A stretch of 64,000 bases of DNA from an uncultured Roseivirga sp. (GCA_947493005.1 CANLOY010000001.1:558001-622000), one strand, 5' to 3'. Shown: positions 44,283 to 54,350, counted from the stretch's first letter. Notes: generated by a model not told the origin, from the letters alone. Program-made: numbers and translations.

Positions 44283-45621
44283 TAAATGGAAGTATCCATG
44301 ATTTATGTTTGAAAGATTCTTTAAAAGAAGTCAGGTCAACCTCAGGGTTTATATATGGCCGGCTTCTTCTACCATTAAGTGCCACATAGCTCTCGACATA
44401 AACTCCTATATTTTCATGTCCCTGACTACTGAAATGTTTTTTTAGGTAGTGTGCGTATTCTAAAATAAAGTCTGGCTGCGTAGCCATTTGCTTTTCCTGA
44501 AAAGGCGTAAGAAAGTCTGTATTGTCTACATAAAACCGGTCTCCGGTTTTCTTATTTACAATTTTAAAATTGGCATAGCCGGCTTTTTCCATCAGCATTA
44601 CTCTCCATGAAAACCGAAAGCCCTCTTCAGTCCAGAAGAGTTCTCCCGGATACAGGTAATGTCGAAAAGGCAAAAGCAGTTGAATGGCAAAAAAACCGGT
44701 TAGCAGATAAAGACTGAATCTCCGTCCAGAATTAATAGCCATGTTCAATCCATTGTCAAACGTTGGCTTTTGAATTCTGAATAAGCGGGAAATTGTGTTA
44801 AGTATCTTATGATGCAGGCTTGAGTCAAAGAAAATTAGTCCGCTCACAATCATGATGTATGGGAACATTCCGATTGGAAACAATATCCTTGTAATTACAT
44901 GAAAGAAGACAACTGCACCAAAAGCATAAACGCGTGTTTTTTTGTTAATCAACAAAAAGGGTATAGTTAGATCATACAATGCTCCACCCCAACTGAAAGC
45001 ATAGTGTACCCATTTTTCCTGCAAAAAATCCCCCAACAAGGGTATGTCATACTTAGAGGGCAACCAGATTTTTAATGGCATAGCTTCAACTAACCAGTCT
45101 GAATTAAGCTTTGCCAAGCCAGCATAAAAATATACAATAGCCAAAAGCAGTTTAATACTATCAATTGTCCATTGAGGGACTCTCTGAAATCTCTTTGTTT
45201 CATCTTTAGCGGCATCAAAAGATAAGTAGCTATCTGCGGGTAAAAAGATCATGACAAACGCCACCAGACTAATGAAATAATAATGGTTGAGATAGGTGGT
45301 TTTATCCATCAATTCGATGTAAGTGAAACTGATGAAAAATGTAATGATTGAAATTCTATACCTGAACCCTAACATTACTCCCACTGCTGAAAGTGCGCAA
45401 ACGACAAAGAGTAAGTAGGTATATTCACCTAAAGGTTTTACAAACTCAAAGCCATAATAAGAAAAGGAGAAGTTGGGTTGTATATAGAGTTTATCGATCC
45501 AGCCATAGCTCCAGAAGCGAATGATGCTGACTAGCATCATCAGGCCAAATAAAATACGAAAGACTGCCAATGGCGCAGCCTCCGTAGTTTTTTGAAAATA
45601 TGACCGATCAAACAACCTCAT
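44260..45621 (-). CDS. HTTM / vitamin K-dependent gamma-carboxylase-like membrane protein
   Basis: 453 residues with several transmembrane helices in the first ~320 residues and a soluble C-terminal domain. Motifs DKTTYLNHYY (106-115) and YAGLAKLNSDW (167-177) are the HTTM/VKGC hallmarks; Lys171 aligns with Lys218 of human gamma-glutamyl carboxylase, the proposed catalytic base. The family carboxylates Glu in eukaryotes; bacterial HTTM proteins in iron operons have no proven reaction. The stop-start junction with imelysin has no gap and its 3' end overlaps the receptor gene, so the four genes are one unit. Possible roles: modifying the neighbouring Glu/Asp-rich lipoprotein or a ligand; inference. 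Confidence 0.88.
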   Translation of the reverse strand: MRLFDRSYFQKTTEAAPLAVFRILFGLMMLVSIIRFWSYGWIDKLYIQPNFSFSYYGFEFVKPLGEYTYLLFVVCALSAVGVMLGFRYRISIITFFISFTYIELMDKTTYLNHYYFISLVAFVMIFLPADSYLSFDAAKDETKRFQRVPQWTIDSIKLLLAIVYFYAGLAKLNSDWLVEAMPLKIWLPSKYDIPLLGDFLQEKWVHYAFSWGGALYDLTIPFLLINKKTRVYAFGAVVFFHVITRILFPIGMFPYIMIVSGLIFFDSSLHHKILNTISRLFRIQKPTFDNGLNMAINSGRRFSLYLLTGFFAIQLLLPFRHYLYPGELFWTEEGFRFSWRVMLMEKAGYANFKIVNKKTGDRFYVDNTDFLTPFQEKQMATQPDFILEYAHYLKKHFSSQGHENIGVYVESYVALNGRRSRPYINPEVDLTSFKESFKHKSWILPFNDEIKGL

Positions 45622-46719
45622 TTAATCTCCATCAGCATCAACAAAATCAACCTGAATACTCAATGCCTGAAACATATCGACCTTCATCAATACCACATTC
45701 ATTTGAAGCTGATCATAGGTCTGGAGCATCAAGGTATTATTAGTTGTTACTTGCTGTGAGAAGCTATTTTCCAGATTTGTTGCACTAGTCCTGCTACCAT
45801 TAAACTGATTGTTAATCAGCTGGCTTAAATCTGTTCCTTCTTTTATGGTATTAAGAAAATCCAGATAAGACTTGAGGCTTTGCCCTGTTGTGCTACTGCT
45901 ATAATGCTTACCATTGAAGAAATTCTGCGCAGCATTCAGCGCCTCTAAGAATAATGCTTTTGAAAAGTCCCCTTTATAAAAAGCCTCTACTTTTTCATTG
46001 AAAGTATTGTTAGAAAATACCCCTGCAGGAATGCCGATTTTACCTGCTCTCAGCGATTTCTCATAGTAAAACATGAAGTCGTTTACTAATTTATTCACTG
46101 CACTTGAAGCAGAAGATCCATTGTTATTCACAAAAGTGTCTCTGTAAGTAGTAGTCCAATCGTTCAGTACCTCTGTTCCCAAATCACGAAGTCTGGTGAC
46201 CACATCATTCAGATAGTTCTTATGATTGGTTGTATTAAGCGCATTAACTATTGAGGCATCATCACTTGCTATTCCGTTAAGCAAATAATCCAAAGCAGGG
46301 AAACCTTGTTCATCGTTGGTCGATGGAAGTGTAAGGTTATAATTTCCTTGTGCTATATTCTGGTCAATCTCACTGGCATCGGCCGGGAATATATTGGTAA
46401 AGTTCCTTAAAGTCAGTGCTTCGGCTCTGCCAATTTCGAACATGGAAACGTGCTGCCACTTTTTATAGGCCTCTTGCCAGGCTGTTCTTAATTCGTTAAG
46501 AGTTGCCACAGAAGGAGAGGCTATAAATCCGTCTGACTTAGTCTTCAACTCATCAAGTTCACCTTTGTAGGCCTGATAAGAAGGAACTATGATATTGTCG
46601 GCCCAATTAACGAGCATGGCAGACCTGTCAAAGTTGTCTGTAGTATCTGGTCCATTATCGGAAGACGAACAACTAGCAACGATACTGATGACAAATAATA
46701 GTGTTAATACTTTTTTCAT
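45622..46719 (-). CDS. Imelysin-family lipoprotein (iron-regulated)
   Basis: 365 residues: lipobox (ISIVASC, Cys17), then a helical imelysin domain in two similar bundles (QAYKGELDELKTKSDGF; WQEAYKKWQHV). The family signature G-x-H-x-x-E is changed to GFPALDYLL (139-147): His is Pro and Glu is Asp, so the putative metal/peptidase motif is lost. Family members (IrpA/ICMP type) are induced by iron shortage and occur beside FecA-like receptors, as here. Second gene of the operon, 76 bases after DUF4856; a hairpin (46746-46773) lies in that gap. Confidence 0.9.
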   Translation of the reverse strand: MKKVLTLLFVISIVASCSSSDNGPDTTDNFDRSAMLVNWADNIIVPSYQAYKGELDELKTKSDGFIASPSVATLNELRTAWQEAYKKWQHVSMFEIGRAEALTLRNFTNIFPADASEIDQNIAQGNYNLTLPSTNDEQGFPALDYLLNGIASDDASIVNALNTTNHKNYLNDVVTRLRDLGTEVLNDWTTTYRDTFVNNNGSSASSAVNKLVNDFMFYYEKSLRAGKIGIPAGVFSNNTFNEKVEAFYKGDFSKALFLEALNAAQNFFNGKHYSSSTTGQSLKSYLDFLNTIKEGTDLSQLINNQFNGSRTSATNLENSFSQQVTTNNTLMLQTYDQLQMNVVLMKVDMFQALSIQVDFVDADGD

Positions 46720-46745
46720 ATGGCTTCTTTTCTTTTAAGCACAGA

Positions 46746-46773
46746 AGAGGATAGCGCTTCCGCACCATCCTCT
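46746..46773 (-). promoter_or_regulatory. Hairpin between DUF4856 and imelysin genes
   Basis: AGAGGAT ... ATCCTCT, a 7-bp stem in the 76-base intercistronic gap. No T run follows on the minus strand, so it is more likely an mRNA processing or stability element that sets different levels of the two proteins than a full terminator. Confidence 0.45.
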
Positions 46774-46795
46774 TTATCTCATTAATTATCTTTTC

Positions 46796-48025
46796 TCAGC
46801 TGCCTGCCTGGGCAACCGTGAAATCGAATTTAGCTGCAATACTATTTGAAATTTGATCTAAAGTAGCGGAAGTCAAATCCCAGAAACCGTTTCCATTTCC
46901 AACCAAGCTGTTGATAAATCCATCAACTTCTGACTTGGTGAAATAAGATGCTCCGGTTTGAGGGTTTCTGGTAAATCTTAAGCTATACACAAAACCAAAA
47001 CCTTCCGACAAATCATGGAAAGCCTGTCCATATGCAGGAGGGTTTTGTGATAGTCCATTCTTTCCTTGTTGTAAGTAATAAACTGCTCTAATAGCAATTA
47101 CCTGAGACAACAGATCTCTAAGAACGACTGCTTGCTCATCTCTGACAGTGTAATCCCTAGCTACAATCGCTGCTCTTCCTAATTTAAAAGCATCGAAAAC
47201 TTTTTGAGCTATACCCGCAAAATCACTATCTCCTTCAACTCGTCCTAAGTATTTGTTAAGGAAGGCATCTTCATTACCAATCTCACTTACTGGGTTAGTA
47301 GGATTAACTGAAGTACCAAAAAGATATCCGTATGCTTCATCCCATTTGTGCTCCATTGTTGTATAGGTTTTACCAGAAGCCACGGTACCCGCATCATTGT
47401 CAGCACGGTTCGAAGCCTCATTCAATACTGCCGTACCCAAGTAATTATTCAACATCTGATCAAGCATCAATGCACCAATCAAACCTTTGTTAACTGCTTG
47501 ATTATATTCCAACCCTTTTGCGCTTATATACCTAGTTGAAGAACCATCTGCAATCTGACCTGCTGTTCCGGCAGCAGCAGCCGTATTTTCATTAGGGAAT
47601 ACTTCATTGATCTGAGCAGTAATCCAGTTTTCAAAATCCTGCTTTATAGCAGTGGCTTCAGTGACATTAGTAGAGAAAAAATCTCTTGAAGCTGCTGTTT
47701 TGCTCCTAACACTCTTTGTTGAAGCATTCAATTCTGCAGATGCAAATGGGTTGGCATCACCACCATTTGCTGTTTCATTTCTAAACATTTCTAATGCTGT
47801 AATCAAAGTCGCATTATCGAAATCTTTCATTTCACCGATGAGCTCAGTTGCCATTTGAATTCTAGCAGTCTGACCACTAAAAGACACTGTAGACTGGCCA
47901 TCTCTCATAAATGAATAGGTAGCAGGCGCCTCAACAGAAGGCTTATTATCATCATTATCACAAGAACTTACAGCAACCAAACTCAACATTGCCAAAGTCC
48001 ATATCTTCACTTTTTCAATCTGCAT
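46796..48025 (-). CDS. DUF4856 lipoprotein
   Basis: 409 residues. Signal peptide with lipobox (MLSLVAVSSC, Cys ~22). The DUF4856 pattern follows: ATYSFMRDGQSTVSFSGQTARIQMATELIGEMK, GLIGALMLDQMLNNYLG, and TYTTMEHKWDEAYGYLFG. Mostly helical, acidic. DUF4856 proteins regularly accompany imelysin and FecA-like receptors in Bacteroidota and probably sit on the outer membrane as substrate-binding or scaffolding lipoproteins, function unproven. It is the first gene of the operon, with a promoter and palindrome upstream. Confidence 0.9.
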   Translation of the reverse strand: MQIEKVKIWTLAMLSLVAVSSCDNDDNKPSVEAPATYSFMRDGQSTVSFSGQTARIQMATELIGEMKDFDNATLITALEMFRNETANGGDANPFASAELNASTKSVRSKTAASRDFFSTNVTEATAIKQDFENWITAQINEVFPNENTAAAAGTAGQIADGSSTRYISAKGLEYNQAVNKGLIGALMLDQMLNNYLGTAVLNEASNRADNDAGTVASGKTYTTMEHKWDEAYGYLFGTSVNPTNPVSEIGNEDAFLNKYLGRVEGDSDFAGIAQKVFDAFKLGRAAIVARDYTVRDEQAVVLRDLLSQVIAIRAVYYLQQGKNGLSQNPPAYGQAFHDLSEGFGFVYSLRFTRNPQTGASYFTKSEVDGFINSLVGNGNGFWDLTSATLDQISNSIAAKFDFTVAQAGS

Positions 48026-48040
48026 TTCTTCTTATTCTTA

Positions 48041-48057
48041 TTTAGATCAATTCTAAA
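48041..48057 (-). promoter_or_regulatory. Palindromic operator of the imelysin/receptor operon
   Basis: TTTAGA-tcaat-TCTAAA, a perfect 6-5-6 inverted repeat 15 bases upstream of the DUF4856 start and just downstream of the predicted promoter, where a bound repressor would block transcription. In an iron-uptake-type operon, an iron-responsive Fur/DtxR-like repressor is the natural candidate, but that is inference. Confidence 0.55.
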
Positions 48058-48063
48058 GAGCTG

Positions 48064-48094
48064 CAAATGTATGCTTCGTTTTTTAACCAGACAA
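48064..48094 (-). promoter_or_regulatory. Promoter of the DUF4856-imelysin-HTTM-receptor operon
   Basis: On the minus strand -33 TTG (48092-48094) and -7 TACATTTG (48064-48071) are 20 bases apart, matching the Bacteroidota pattern TTG-N~20-TAnnTTTG. The predicted start is ~48058, right at the palindrome. Confidence 0.6.
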
Positions 48095-48422
48095 TCACTA
48101 GTACTAGTAAAAATCAAATTCTATGAAAATGGAGTTAAGGAAGTTGAGCAATGTTGAAACGTGAGCCTCTAAGGGGTAGAATTCAAACTCTCACTTAATG
48201 AAGAAATTGTAATTTATTAGCTTTAATTATCAGCATTTAATCAATTAGTAACACAGTAGCCTCAATTGGTAACTTTAATTCTTTTTTATACATGACATGG
48301 CTTATACTTGTCTTTAATAGATATTCTTGGAATTGAGTTGAGAAAGTGGCTATGGTTAGTGTATTCTAATGTTACTAATTGAGTAAGCAAGGTTCTACAG
48401 AAATAAAACAAACGTTATCCTC
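48095..48422. other. Intergenic region left of the polysaccharide locus
   Basis: About 330 bases between the operon promoter and the first glycosyltransferase. It is AT-rich. I see no open frame of note and no terminator; ACTAGTACTAGT at 48097-48108 is a short palindrome of unclear meaning. Confidence 0.5.
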
Positions 48423-49472
48423 TCACAAAAACATAATATATCGATTATCATACCTGCTCATTGCAACACTCCGGAGCTTGCTCGCAGTCTGTCTTCGATC
48501 AAAGCTTATGGTCAGGATGTTTCTGAGGTTATTCTAGTACTGGATGGGTTGAAATTGACAGCTAAGCATTTCGAATCATTAGGTTTAGAGAATCTAATTA
48601 TCATAAGCCTTAATGAAAACAGAGGGCCTGCTTTTGCGCGAAACCATGGAGCTGGTATAGCTTCTGGAAATATATTATTCTTCCTCGATTCAGATGTAGA
48701 GCTTTTGCCCGACACGATTTCCCGACTGAATGCTCATTTTTCAACACCAAATCACCAAACTGCATTAATCGGTTCTTATGACAACATTCCTTCAGAAAAA
48801 GCACTTGTCTCTAAATACAGAAATCTCTTGCATCACTATACTCATCAAACGGCTAAAGAAAATGCTACCACTTTCTGGGGAGCCTGTGGTGCTATAGAAA
48901 AGAATACTTTCCTAAGTATTGGTGGCTTTGATGATTCTTTTGGTAAACCTAGTGTGGAAGATATAGAACTAGGCTATCGATTATGTGAAAAAGGACAATG
49001 TATTAGACTCGACAAGGAGTTACAAGTAAAGCACCTTAAGAAATGGAGTTTTTGGAACATGGTTCGAACAGATGTTTTATATAGAGCCAGGCCATGGACA
49101 AGGTTATTAAAATTATACCCCAAAATAAATGCAAACAACTTAAACATAAGTTACAACGAACGCTTAGCAGTAGTCATGTTACTAGTCGGGTTGAGTGGTT
49201 TATCTTTAAGCATTGAATTTAGTTTTCTACTTCCAATGGGCCTTGTGAGTTTTACACTGCTACTGCTTGTCAAAAGAAAAATCTATAGCTTCTTTACTAA
49301 ACATTTTGAGTGGTATAAGGTTCCAGCAGTAATTCTTCTACATTGGATTTATTTGCTCTGTGCCTTTATTGGTTTTGTATTAGGTACAATAGATCATATT
49401 CTTTCCAGAAAACACAGAACCAAAACATTGCAAACCTCAAATAGAGAGGGAAAGCTTGTACTAGATGAATGA
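48423..49472 (+). CDS. Family 2 glycosyltransferase, start codon unclear
   Basis: The GT2 fold is complete when the frame is read from ~48423: [20 protein letters not shown] gives the first Rossmann strand, then [12 protein letters not shown], the DSD metal motif in [11 protein letters not shown], and [23 protein letters not shown]-terminal hydrophobic region (two helices, ~residues 235-320) suggests membrane association. The frame has no ATG, GTG or TTG between the stop at 48384 and a TTG at 48549, which would remove the first strand and inactivate the enzyme. So the gene either uses a rare start or has lost its start. It overlaps the oxidoreductase gene by eight bases. Confidence 0.7.
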   Translation, partial: SQKHNISIIIPAHCNTPELARSLSSIKAYGQDVSEVILVLDGLKLTAKHFESLGLENLIIISLNENRGPAFARNHGAGIASGNILFFLDSDVELLPDTISRLNAHFSTPNHQTALIGSYDNIPSEKALVSKYRNLLHHYTHQTAKENATTFWGACGAIEKNTFLSIGGFDDSFGKPSVEDIELGYRLCEKGQCIRLDKELQVKHLKKWSFWNMVRTDVLYRARPWTRLLKLYPKINANNLNISYNERLAVVMLLVGLSGLSLSIEFSFLLPMGLVSFTLLLLVKRKIYSFFTKHFEWYKVPAVILLHWIYLLCAFIGFVLGTIDHILSRKHRTKTLQTSNREGKLVLDE

Positions 49473-51036
49473 TCAAAGAGAAACGATAGTGATCATTGGT
49501 GCGGGACCTGCTGGACTCACAGCAGCTTATGAACTAGCAACAAGTAATAAGGACTACAACATTGTAATCATCGAAGCTGATAATCAAGTAGGAGGCATTA
49601 GTAAAACCGTTGATTATAAAGGAAATAAGATTGATATAGGAGGGCATCGTTTTTTCTCTAAATCCGATTGGGTTCTGAACTGGTGGCAGCAGTTTTTACC
49701 AATACTCAACGATGGAAAAGAAGTGCTTACCACTTATCAAAACCGCCAAAAGTCTTTTCAAGTCAAGCCTTTCTCAGATGCGTCAAAGCCTCATATGCTT
49801 ATACGCCCGCGTAAGTCAAGAATCTTTTACAATCACCAATTACTTGACTACCCCATTAAACTAAACCTGAATACACTTTTAAAAATTGGATTCTGGAAAA
49901 GCCTGAGCATATTTATCTCTTTGCTGAAAAGTCGAATTACGCCAATACATGAAGAAAAGAACCTTGAAGACTTCTTTATCAATCGTTTTGGAAAAAAACT
50001 CTACGAAACATTCTTTAAAGAATATACACAAAAGGTATGGGGTAAATCATGTACGGAAATAAGTCCGGAATGGGGAAGGCAAAGGGTAAAGGGTTTGAGT
50101 TTCAAAAAAATTGTTAAGCATTATTTCACCACACTCTTCTATCCAATGCGCCAATCTTTTGGAAATAAAGAGGTTGAACAAACGCTTACAGAGTATTTCT
50201 TGTATCCTCAAAAAGGACCAGGTCAATTGTGGGAAATTGTTGCCGAAAAGTGTAAATCAAAAGGGGTAGAACTTAAGTTTCAACAGAAAGTTATTGGACT
50301 TAATCGTAAAGACAACAACATCGATGAAGTCAATGTATATGACACAATAAACCAAAACACCTATACTCTTGCTTGCGATCAGGTAATTTCAACTATGCCA
50401 GTAAAACACCTGATTGAGGGGCTTGGCAAACCTGTTCCAAGTAAAGTGAAAGAAATCGCCTCCAACCTTGAGTATAGGGATTTTATGATTGTAGGTCTTC
50501 TGTTAGATGAACTGAATCTCAAAAACAAGAAAGGTGAAGCTATTGATGATAACTGGCTCTATATTCAAGATAATGGGCTAAACGTTGGTCGCGTACAACT
50601 CTTCCATAACTGGAGCTCTGAAATGACTTCAGAATCTGGTAAACATTGGATTGGAGCTGAATTCTTTTGTCAAAAGAATGATCAACTCTGGGCATGCTCA
50701 GATAAAGAGTTAATAAATCTGGCAACAAACGAACTTTCAAGTATCGGGCTTCTAAAATCATCAAAAGTCCTTGACGGTACTGTGGTAAGAATGCCAAAGG
50801 CATATCCATCTTATGTAGGTAGCTACCAAAAATTTGATGTTGTTAAAGAGTTTCTAAATACAATAGAAAACCTTTATATGATTGGGCGTAACGGAACTCA
50901 TCGCTACAATAATCAAGATCACTCAATGCTTACCGCATTAGAAGCAGTCAATAACATCCTCACAAAGGAGAATAAAAAGGAAAACATCTGGAAAGTGAAC
51001 ACCAACCCTGAATATCATGAGACCCTTGAAAAGTAA
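49465..51036 (+). CDS. FAD/NAD(P)-dependent oxidoreductase, UDP-galactopyranose-mutase-like
   Basis: 523 residues. N-terminal FAD-binding motif [18 protein letters not shown] and the second glycine/acid patch [23 protein letters not shown] and C-terminal [24 protein letters not shown] are typical of the amine-oxidase-like branch found in glycan loci (protoporphyrinogen oxidase/UDP-galactopyranose mutase relatives). Likely modifies a nucleotide sugar or lipid-linked sugar; exact reaction unknown. Overlaps both neighbours (8 bases upstream, 20 downstream), so it is translationally coupled within the polysaccharide operon. Confidence 0.85.
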   Translation: MNDQRETIVIIGAGPAGLTAAYELATSNKDYNIVIIEADNQVGGISKTVDYKGNKIDIGGHRFFSKSDWVLNWWQQFLPILNDGKEVLTTYQNRQKSFQVKPFSDASKPHMLIRPRKSRIFYNHQLLDYPIKLNLNTLLKIGFWKSLSIFISLLKSRITPIHEEKNLEDFFINRFGKKLYETFFKEYTQKVWGKSCTEISPEWGRQRVKGLSFKKIVKHYFTTLFYPMRQSFGNKEVEQTLTEYFLYPQKGPGQLWEIVAEKCKSKGVELKFQQKVIGLNRKDNNIDEVNVYDTINQNTYTLACDQVISTMPVKHLIEGLGKPVPSKVKEIASNLEYRDFMIVGLLLDELNLKNKKGEAIDDNWLYIQDNGLNVGRVQLFHNWSSEMTSESGKHWIGAEFFCQKNDQLWACSDKELINLATNELSSIGLLKSSKVLDGTVVRMPKAYPSYVGSYQKFDVVKEFLNTIENLYMIGRNGTHRYNNQDHSMLTALEAVNNILTKENKKENIWKVNTNPEYHETLEK

Positions 51037-52546
51037 ATCAAAGGTTTGGCTGTTTGCAGTCTTGATATTCTGCATTGCCTTTGCAACTGTTTACTTTACA
51101 ATGCCTAAAAATGAGTTCAGATATAACCCAGATGTTGGTATAAGCCCCTTTGGTATGGCCCTAAGTAAAACTTACATGGACATGCCGGAAAATGCACCTG
51201 ACAACTTTCAAGGCTATGTTCAAAATGGAAAATTCACAACATACAAGAACTGGCCACCACTTCCTTTTATTGTTCTGGCCAATTGGTTTAAACTGACAGG
51301 TCAAAGCGATATTTATGCTGCAAGACTTTTTTACACACTATTGTATGCTATCAATGCGCTCTTATTCTTAGTTTTTTTAAGACAGTCTCAAGTGGGTATT
51401 AAAACAAGTATCATATCCACCATCGGCTTTATACTTCTCCCTTCTCATCTGGATTTTGCTTCCGTGATTTATGTTGATCAATGGCAAGTGACTTTCTGGT
51501 TGTTAGCATTAATCATATACAATTCCAAGCTTCTCATAAGGACATTGCTTTTTTACTCTACGATTCTTTTGGGCTCTTTCTTTACTTGGTTTACTATTTT
51601 CCTTTTGCCAACGCCTGTGATTCTTTACTTAACTAAAAGGCACAAAACCAACCTCAAACAAGTTTTGGGTATTATTAGCATCTCTATTGTTGTATTATGG
51701 ACACTCCAACATTTATTATTCACAGCATTTTCTGAGGCCTACGCAATCAAAAAAATCTCAGCATATTCAATTTTTGGTATAGTGGATTCTCCCCAGGTTT
51801 TTGGTAAATGGTTTCTAAAGAGGATTGTTTCAATGGGTTATGAAGTATTAGTGATTTTTCCACTTCTGATTTTATTAGGTAGAAAAAACTGGAAATCAAC
51901 ACTTGTTTCTACAAAACCGGTATTACTCAATTCCCTTCTCCTCTTGTCAATAGCACTGTTTCTTTATACTGTGTGTTTTACCAATTGGTTTGGCATGCAT
52001 CGCCATGGACTGGGAATGTTCTCCATATTAATTGGGGGAATAATTGCCATGCTTCTGTCGCAACTGGAAAATGAATCCGTTCGAAAGTTCAAGCTAGGTT
52101 CAATACTCACTATTACCATTCCTTGTATCTTGTTTTTGTTACTACCTCATTTCACTAAAATTGCTTCTGAAGTGAAAGAACAAGATGCTCAAGTCGCAAA
52201 CTTTATCAACCAAAGACGAACAAGCCCTTCAAAAAAAACATGCTTATTCTTCGATTCCCCTAATATAGCGGCAAAGGACTTTTTCAAGTTCTATATGGGT
52301 CAGTTTGCGATTAAAGAATACACCAATGCATATACTTTCAACTTACATGAAATGCACGAGCAGGTGAACATAGAGGAAAATATTATATACGGTATTTCCA
52401 GGCTAGAAAGTAATCGGATTCCAGACTATGACCCAAACTCCGCATTTCTGGTTTCAATTAAGAATCAACGTTTTGATAACATTGAAGTTCTTGACTCCAT
52501 TATCGTCAATGGTTACCATGTTTATCAACTGCGCATCAAAAAGTAA
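51017..52546 (+). CDS. Polytopic membrane protein, GT-C-like glycosyltransferase candidate
   Basis: 509 residues, about ten hydrophobic segments beginning with [20 protein letters not shown]. After the first helix comes a periplasmic loop with acidic and aromatic residues ([29 protein letters not shown]), like the catalytic loop of GT-C (ArnT/PMT-type, GT39/GT83) enzymes that use lipid-linked sugars. The C-terminal ~110 residues form a soluble domain. No exact family is assigned. It overlaps the oxidoreductase gene by 20 bases and the next glycosyltransferase by 29. Confidence 0.7.
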   Translation: MRPLKSKSKVWLFAVLIFCIAFATVYFTMPKNEFRYNPDVGISPFGMALSKTYMDMPENAPDNFQGYVQNGKFTTYKNWPPLPFIVLANWFKLTGQSDIYAARLFYTLLYAINALLFLVFLRQSQVGIKTSIISTIGFILLPSHLDFASVIYVDQWQVTFWLLALIIYNSKLLIRTLLFYSTILLGSFFTWFTIFLLPTPVILYLTKRHKTNLKQVLGIISISIVVLWTLQHLLFTAFSEAYAIKKISAYSIFGIVDSPQVFGKWFLKRIVSMGYEVLVIFPLLILLGRKNWKSTLVSTKPVLLNSLLLLSIALFLYTVCFTNWFGMHRHGLGMFSILIGGIIAMLLSQLENESVRKFKLGSILTITIPCILFLLLPHFTKIASEVKEQDAQVANFINQRRTSPSKKTCLFFDSPNIAAKDFFKFYMGQFAIKEYTNAYTFNLHEMHEQVNIEENIIYGISRLESNRIPDYDPNSAFLVSIKNQRFDNIEVLDSIIVNGYHVYQLRIKK

Positions 52547-53396
52547 AACTCTGTTTGTTTCTGTAATTATACCGACCTATAACCGACCAAACTCTTTAAG
52601 AGCATGTCTTAACTCATTAAAAGCGCAATGTTTAAGTGAGGATTGGGAAGTAATAGTGGTAGATGATGGTGGAAAAGAGAGCTTGAATGCCCTGAAAAAA
52701 GAGTTTCAGCAATCTTTGAGCCTAACAGTGATCAGGCAAGAAAATTCAGGGCCCGCTACCGCTAGAAACAGGGGAGCTGCTGTAGCTAAGGGCAAGTTTC
52801 TGGCTTTTCTGGATGATGATTGCGAGCCTGAAATGGACTGGCTTGAAAAGCTACTGATAAACGCTCAAACTGGAGTGATGATCGGAGGAAGAACAAAAAA
52901 TAAGCTGATACAAAACAACTGCTCCGAAGCCAGTCAGATACTTGTTTCATTTTTATATGAATACTTTGAGGACACTCCTTGGTATTTCTTTACTTCCAAT
53001 AATTTCTTGGTTGATAAACAGGCTTTCATCAGTATAAGTGGTTTCGATGAAAGCTTCAGGACTTCAGCAGGAGAGGATAGGGAGTTCTGCACGAGATGGA
53101 AACAGAAGGGATACAGAATGGATTATAGGATAGAAGCACTCATACATCATTCACACAATTTATCTATGAAGTCTTTCTGGAAGCAACATTTAAAATATGG
53201 TACCGCAGCGATTCAGTATAGAAAAAACTCAAAGAAACTCAATATCCCTTCCCCTCCCTTTAGAATAAAATTCTATTTTAAAATGTTGAATCGTGCCTGG
53301 ACTTCAGGGAATAATCTCTTTGGAAGAATCAAACTATTGTCCTTAATCATGATTTCTCAAATAGCCACCTTCATTGGTTTTGTAAAAGGCAATTAG
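52518..53396 (+). CDS. Family 2 glycosyltransferase
   Basis: I chose ATG 52518, giving 292 residues that begin [25 protein letters not shown] 52509 or 52428 are longer options inside the previous gene. GT2 motifs: VSVIIPTYNRPNSL, NSGPATARNRGA, the metal motif DDDCEPEMDW, GFDESFRTSAGEDREFCTRW. Transfers a sugar from a nucleotide donor; acceptor unknown. It overlaps the GT-C-like gene and precedes the methyltransferase by 15 bases. Confidence 0.9.
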   Translation: MFINCASKSKTLFVSVIIPTYNRPNSLRACLNSLKAQCLSEDWEVIVVDDGGKESLNALKKEFQQSLSLTVIRQENSGPATARNRGAAVAKGKFLAFLDDDCEPEMDWLEKLLINAQTGVMIGGRTKNKLIQNNCSEASQILVSFLYEYFEDTPWYFFTSNNFLVDKQAFISISGFDESFRTSAGEDREFCTRWKQKGYRMDYRIEALIHHSHNLSMKSFWKQHLKYGTAAIQYRKNSKKLNIPSPPFRIKFYFKMLNRAWTSGNNLFGRIKLLSLIMISQIATFIGFVKGN

Positions 53397-53411
53397 ACAC
53401 ATTAAAAAAAC

Positions 53412-54263
53412 ATGTACAACTTTTGGAAAACACATATTAAGCCAATAGCGAACATTATTAAAGCCACTGACTTTCTTGAAATCGGGGCCGAATATGGTCG
53501 AAATACAGAACAGTTGTTAGCTTTTTGTAATGAAGTCAATGGCAAACTCTCTGTAATCGACCCGGCACCAAAGTTTGATGAAGCATTTTTAAGAAATAGA
53601 TACAAACAGTGTCATTTCCGTTCGTACAAAGACTTAAGCGTCAATGTTATTCCAGACATCGAAGATTTTCATATAGGCCTGATCGATGGTGACCATAATT
53701 GGTATACTGTTTTTAATGAGTTGAAACTTATTGAAGAAAAATATGCTCATAGAATAGATCAATTCCCTGTCCTTTTTTTTCATGATATCAGTTGGCCATA
53801 CGGAAGGCGAGACTTATACTATAACCCGAAAGTAATTCCTCAAAAGTATCTTCAGGAACACCAAAAGGCTGGGTTGTTATTAGGCGAGTCGGAACTTAGT
53901 CAAAGTTGTTACTTTAATGCACACTTATTTAACGCTACAATAGAAGGAGGAGATAAGAACGGTGTTTTAACAGCTATTGAGGATTTTATTGATGAAAGTC
54001 TGATAGATTTTGATTGGCTAAAATTCCCAACCTCGCATGGTTTAGGAATATTGGTATGTCAGGATAGAAAACTCAGTGCGCCTGAGCTTTCTCATTACCT
54101 TGATAAGATAAGACTTTCACCAACAGTATTCCAAGAAATGTGGGAAGGCGAAAAGCTAAGACTACAAAAACTGATTCAGGATTATCATAACCGGATTGAA
54201 AGAGAAAAAAAGAACAAAAGGTGGTTCAACTTTCTGCCCCAGTTAAAATTTAGAAACAGATGA
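53412..54263 (+). CDS. Class I SAM-dependent methyltransferase (Methyltransf_24 type)
   Basis: 283 residues. SAM motif I is DFLEIGAEYGRNTEQLL; LIDGDHNWYTVFNE matches the D-G-D-H motif of the glycan/cephalosporin-hydroxylase-like Methyltransf_24 group; FFHDISWPYGRRDLYY follows. The C-terminus is a charged helix (QKLIQDYHNRIEREKK). It probably methylates a sugar, consistent with its position in the polysaccharide locus. Start at 53412 is supported by a short leader before the Rossmann domain. Confidence 0.85.
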   Translation: MYNFWKTHIKPIANIIKATDFLEIGAEYGRNTEQLLAFCNEVNGKLSVIDPAPKFDEAFLRNRYKQCHFRSYKDLSVNVIPDIEDFHIGLIDGDHNWYTVFNELKLIEEKYAHRIDQFPVLFFHDISWPYGRRDLYYNPKVIPQKYLQEHQKAGLLLGESELSQSCYFNAHLFNATIEGGDKNGVLTAIEDFIDESLIDFDWLKFPTSHGLGILVCQDRKLSAPELSHYLDKIRLSPTVFQEMWEGEKLRLQKLIQDYHNRIEREKKNKRWFNFLPQLKFRNR

Positions 54264-54350
54264 AAAATCAATCTTATGTTGACATTGAAATAAATATCTA
54301 CAAACCAATGGCTCTGAAATGGTGTGCTAGAAGAAAGAAAATTTAGCAGT

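Noticed and set aside
48512-48804. Two minus-strand frames over the glycosyltransferase start
   Set aside because: They mirror conserved GT2 codons on the other strand and have no promoter or family support.
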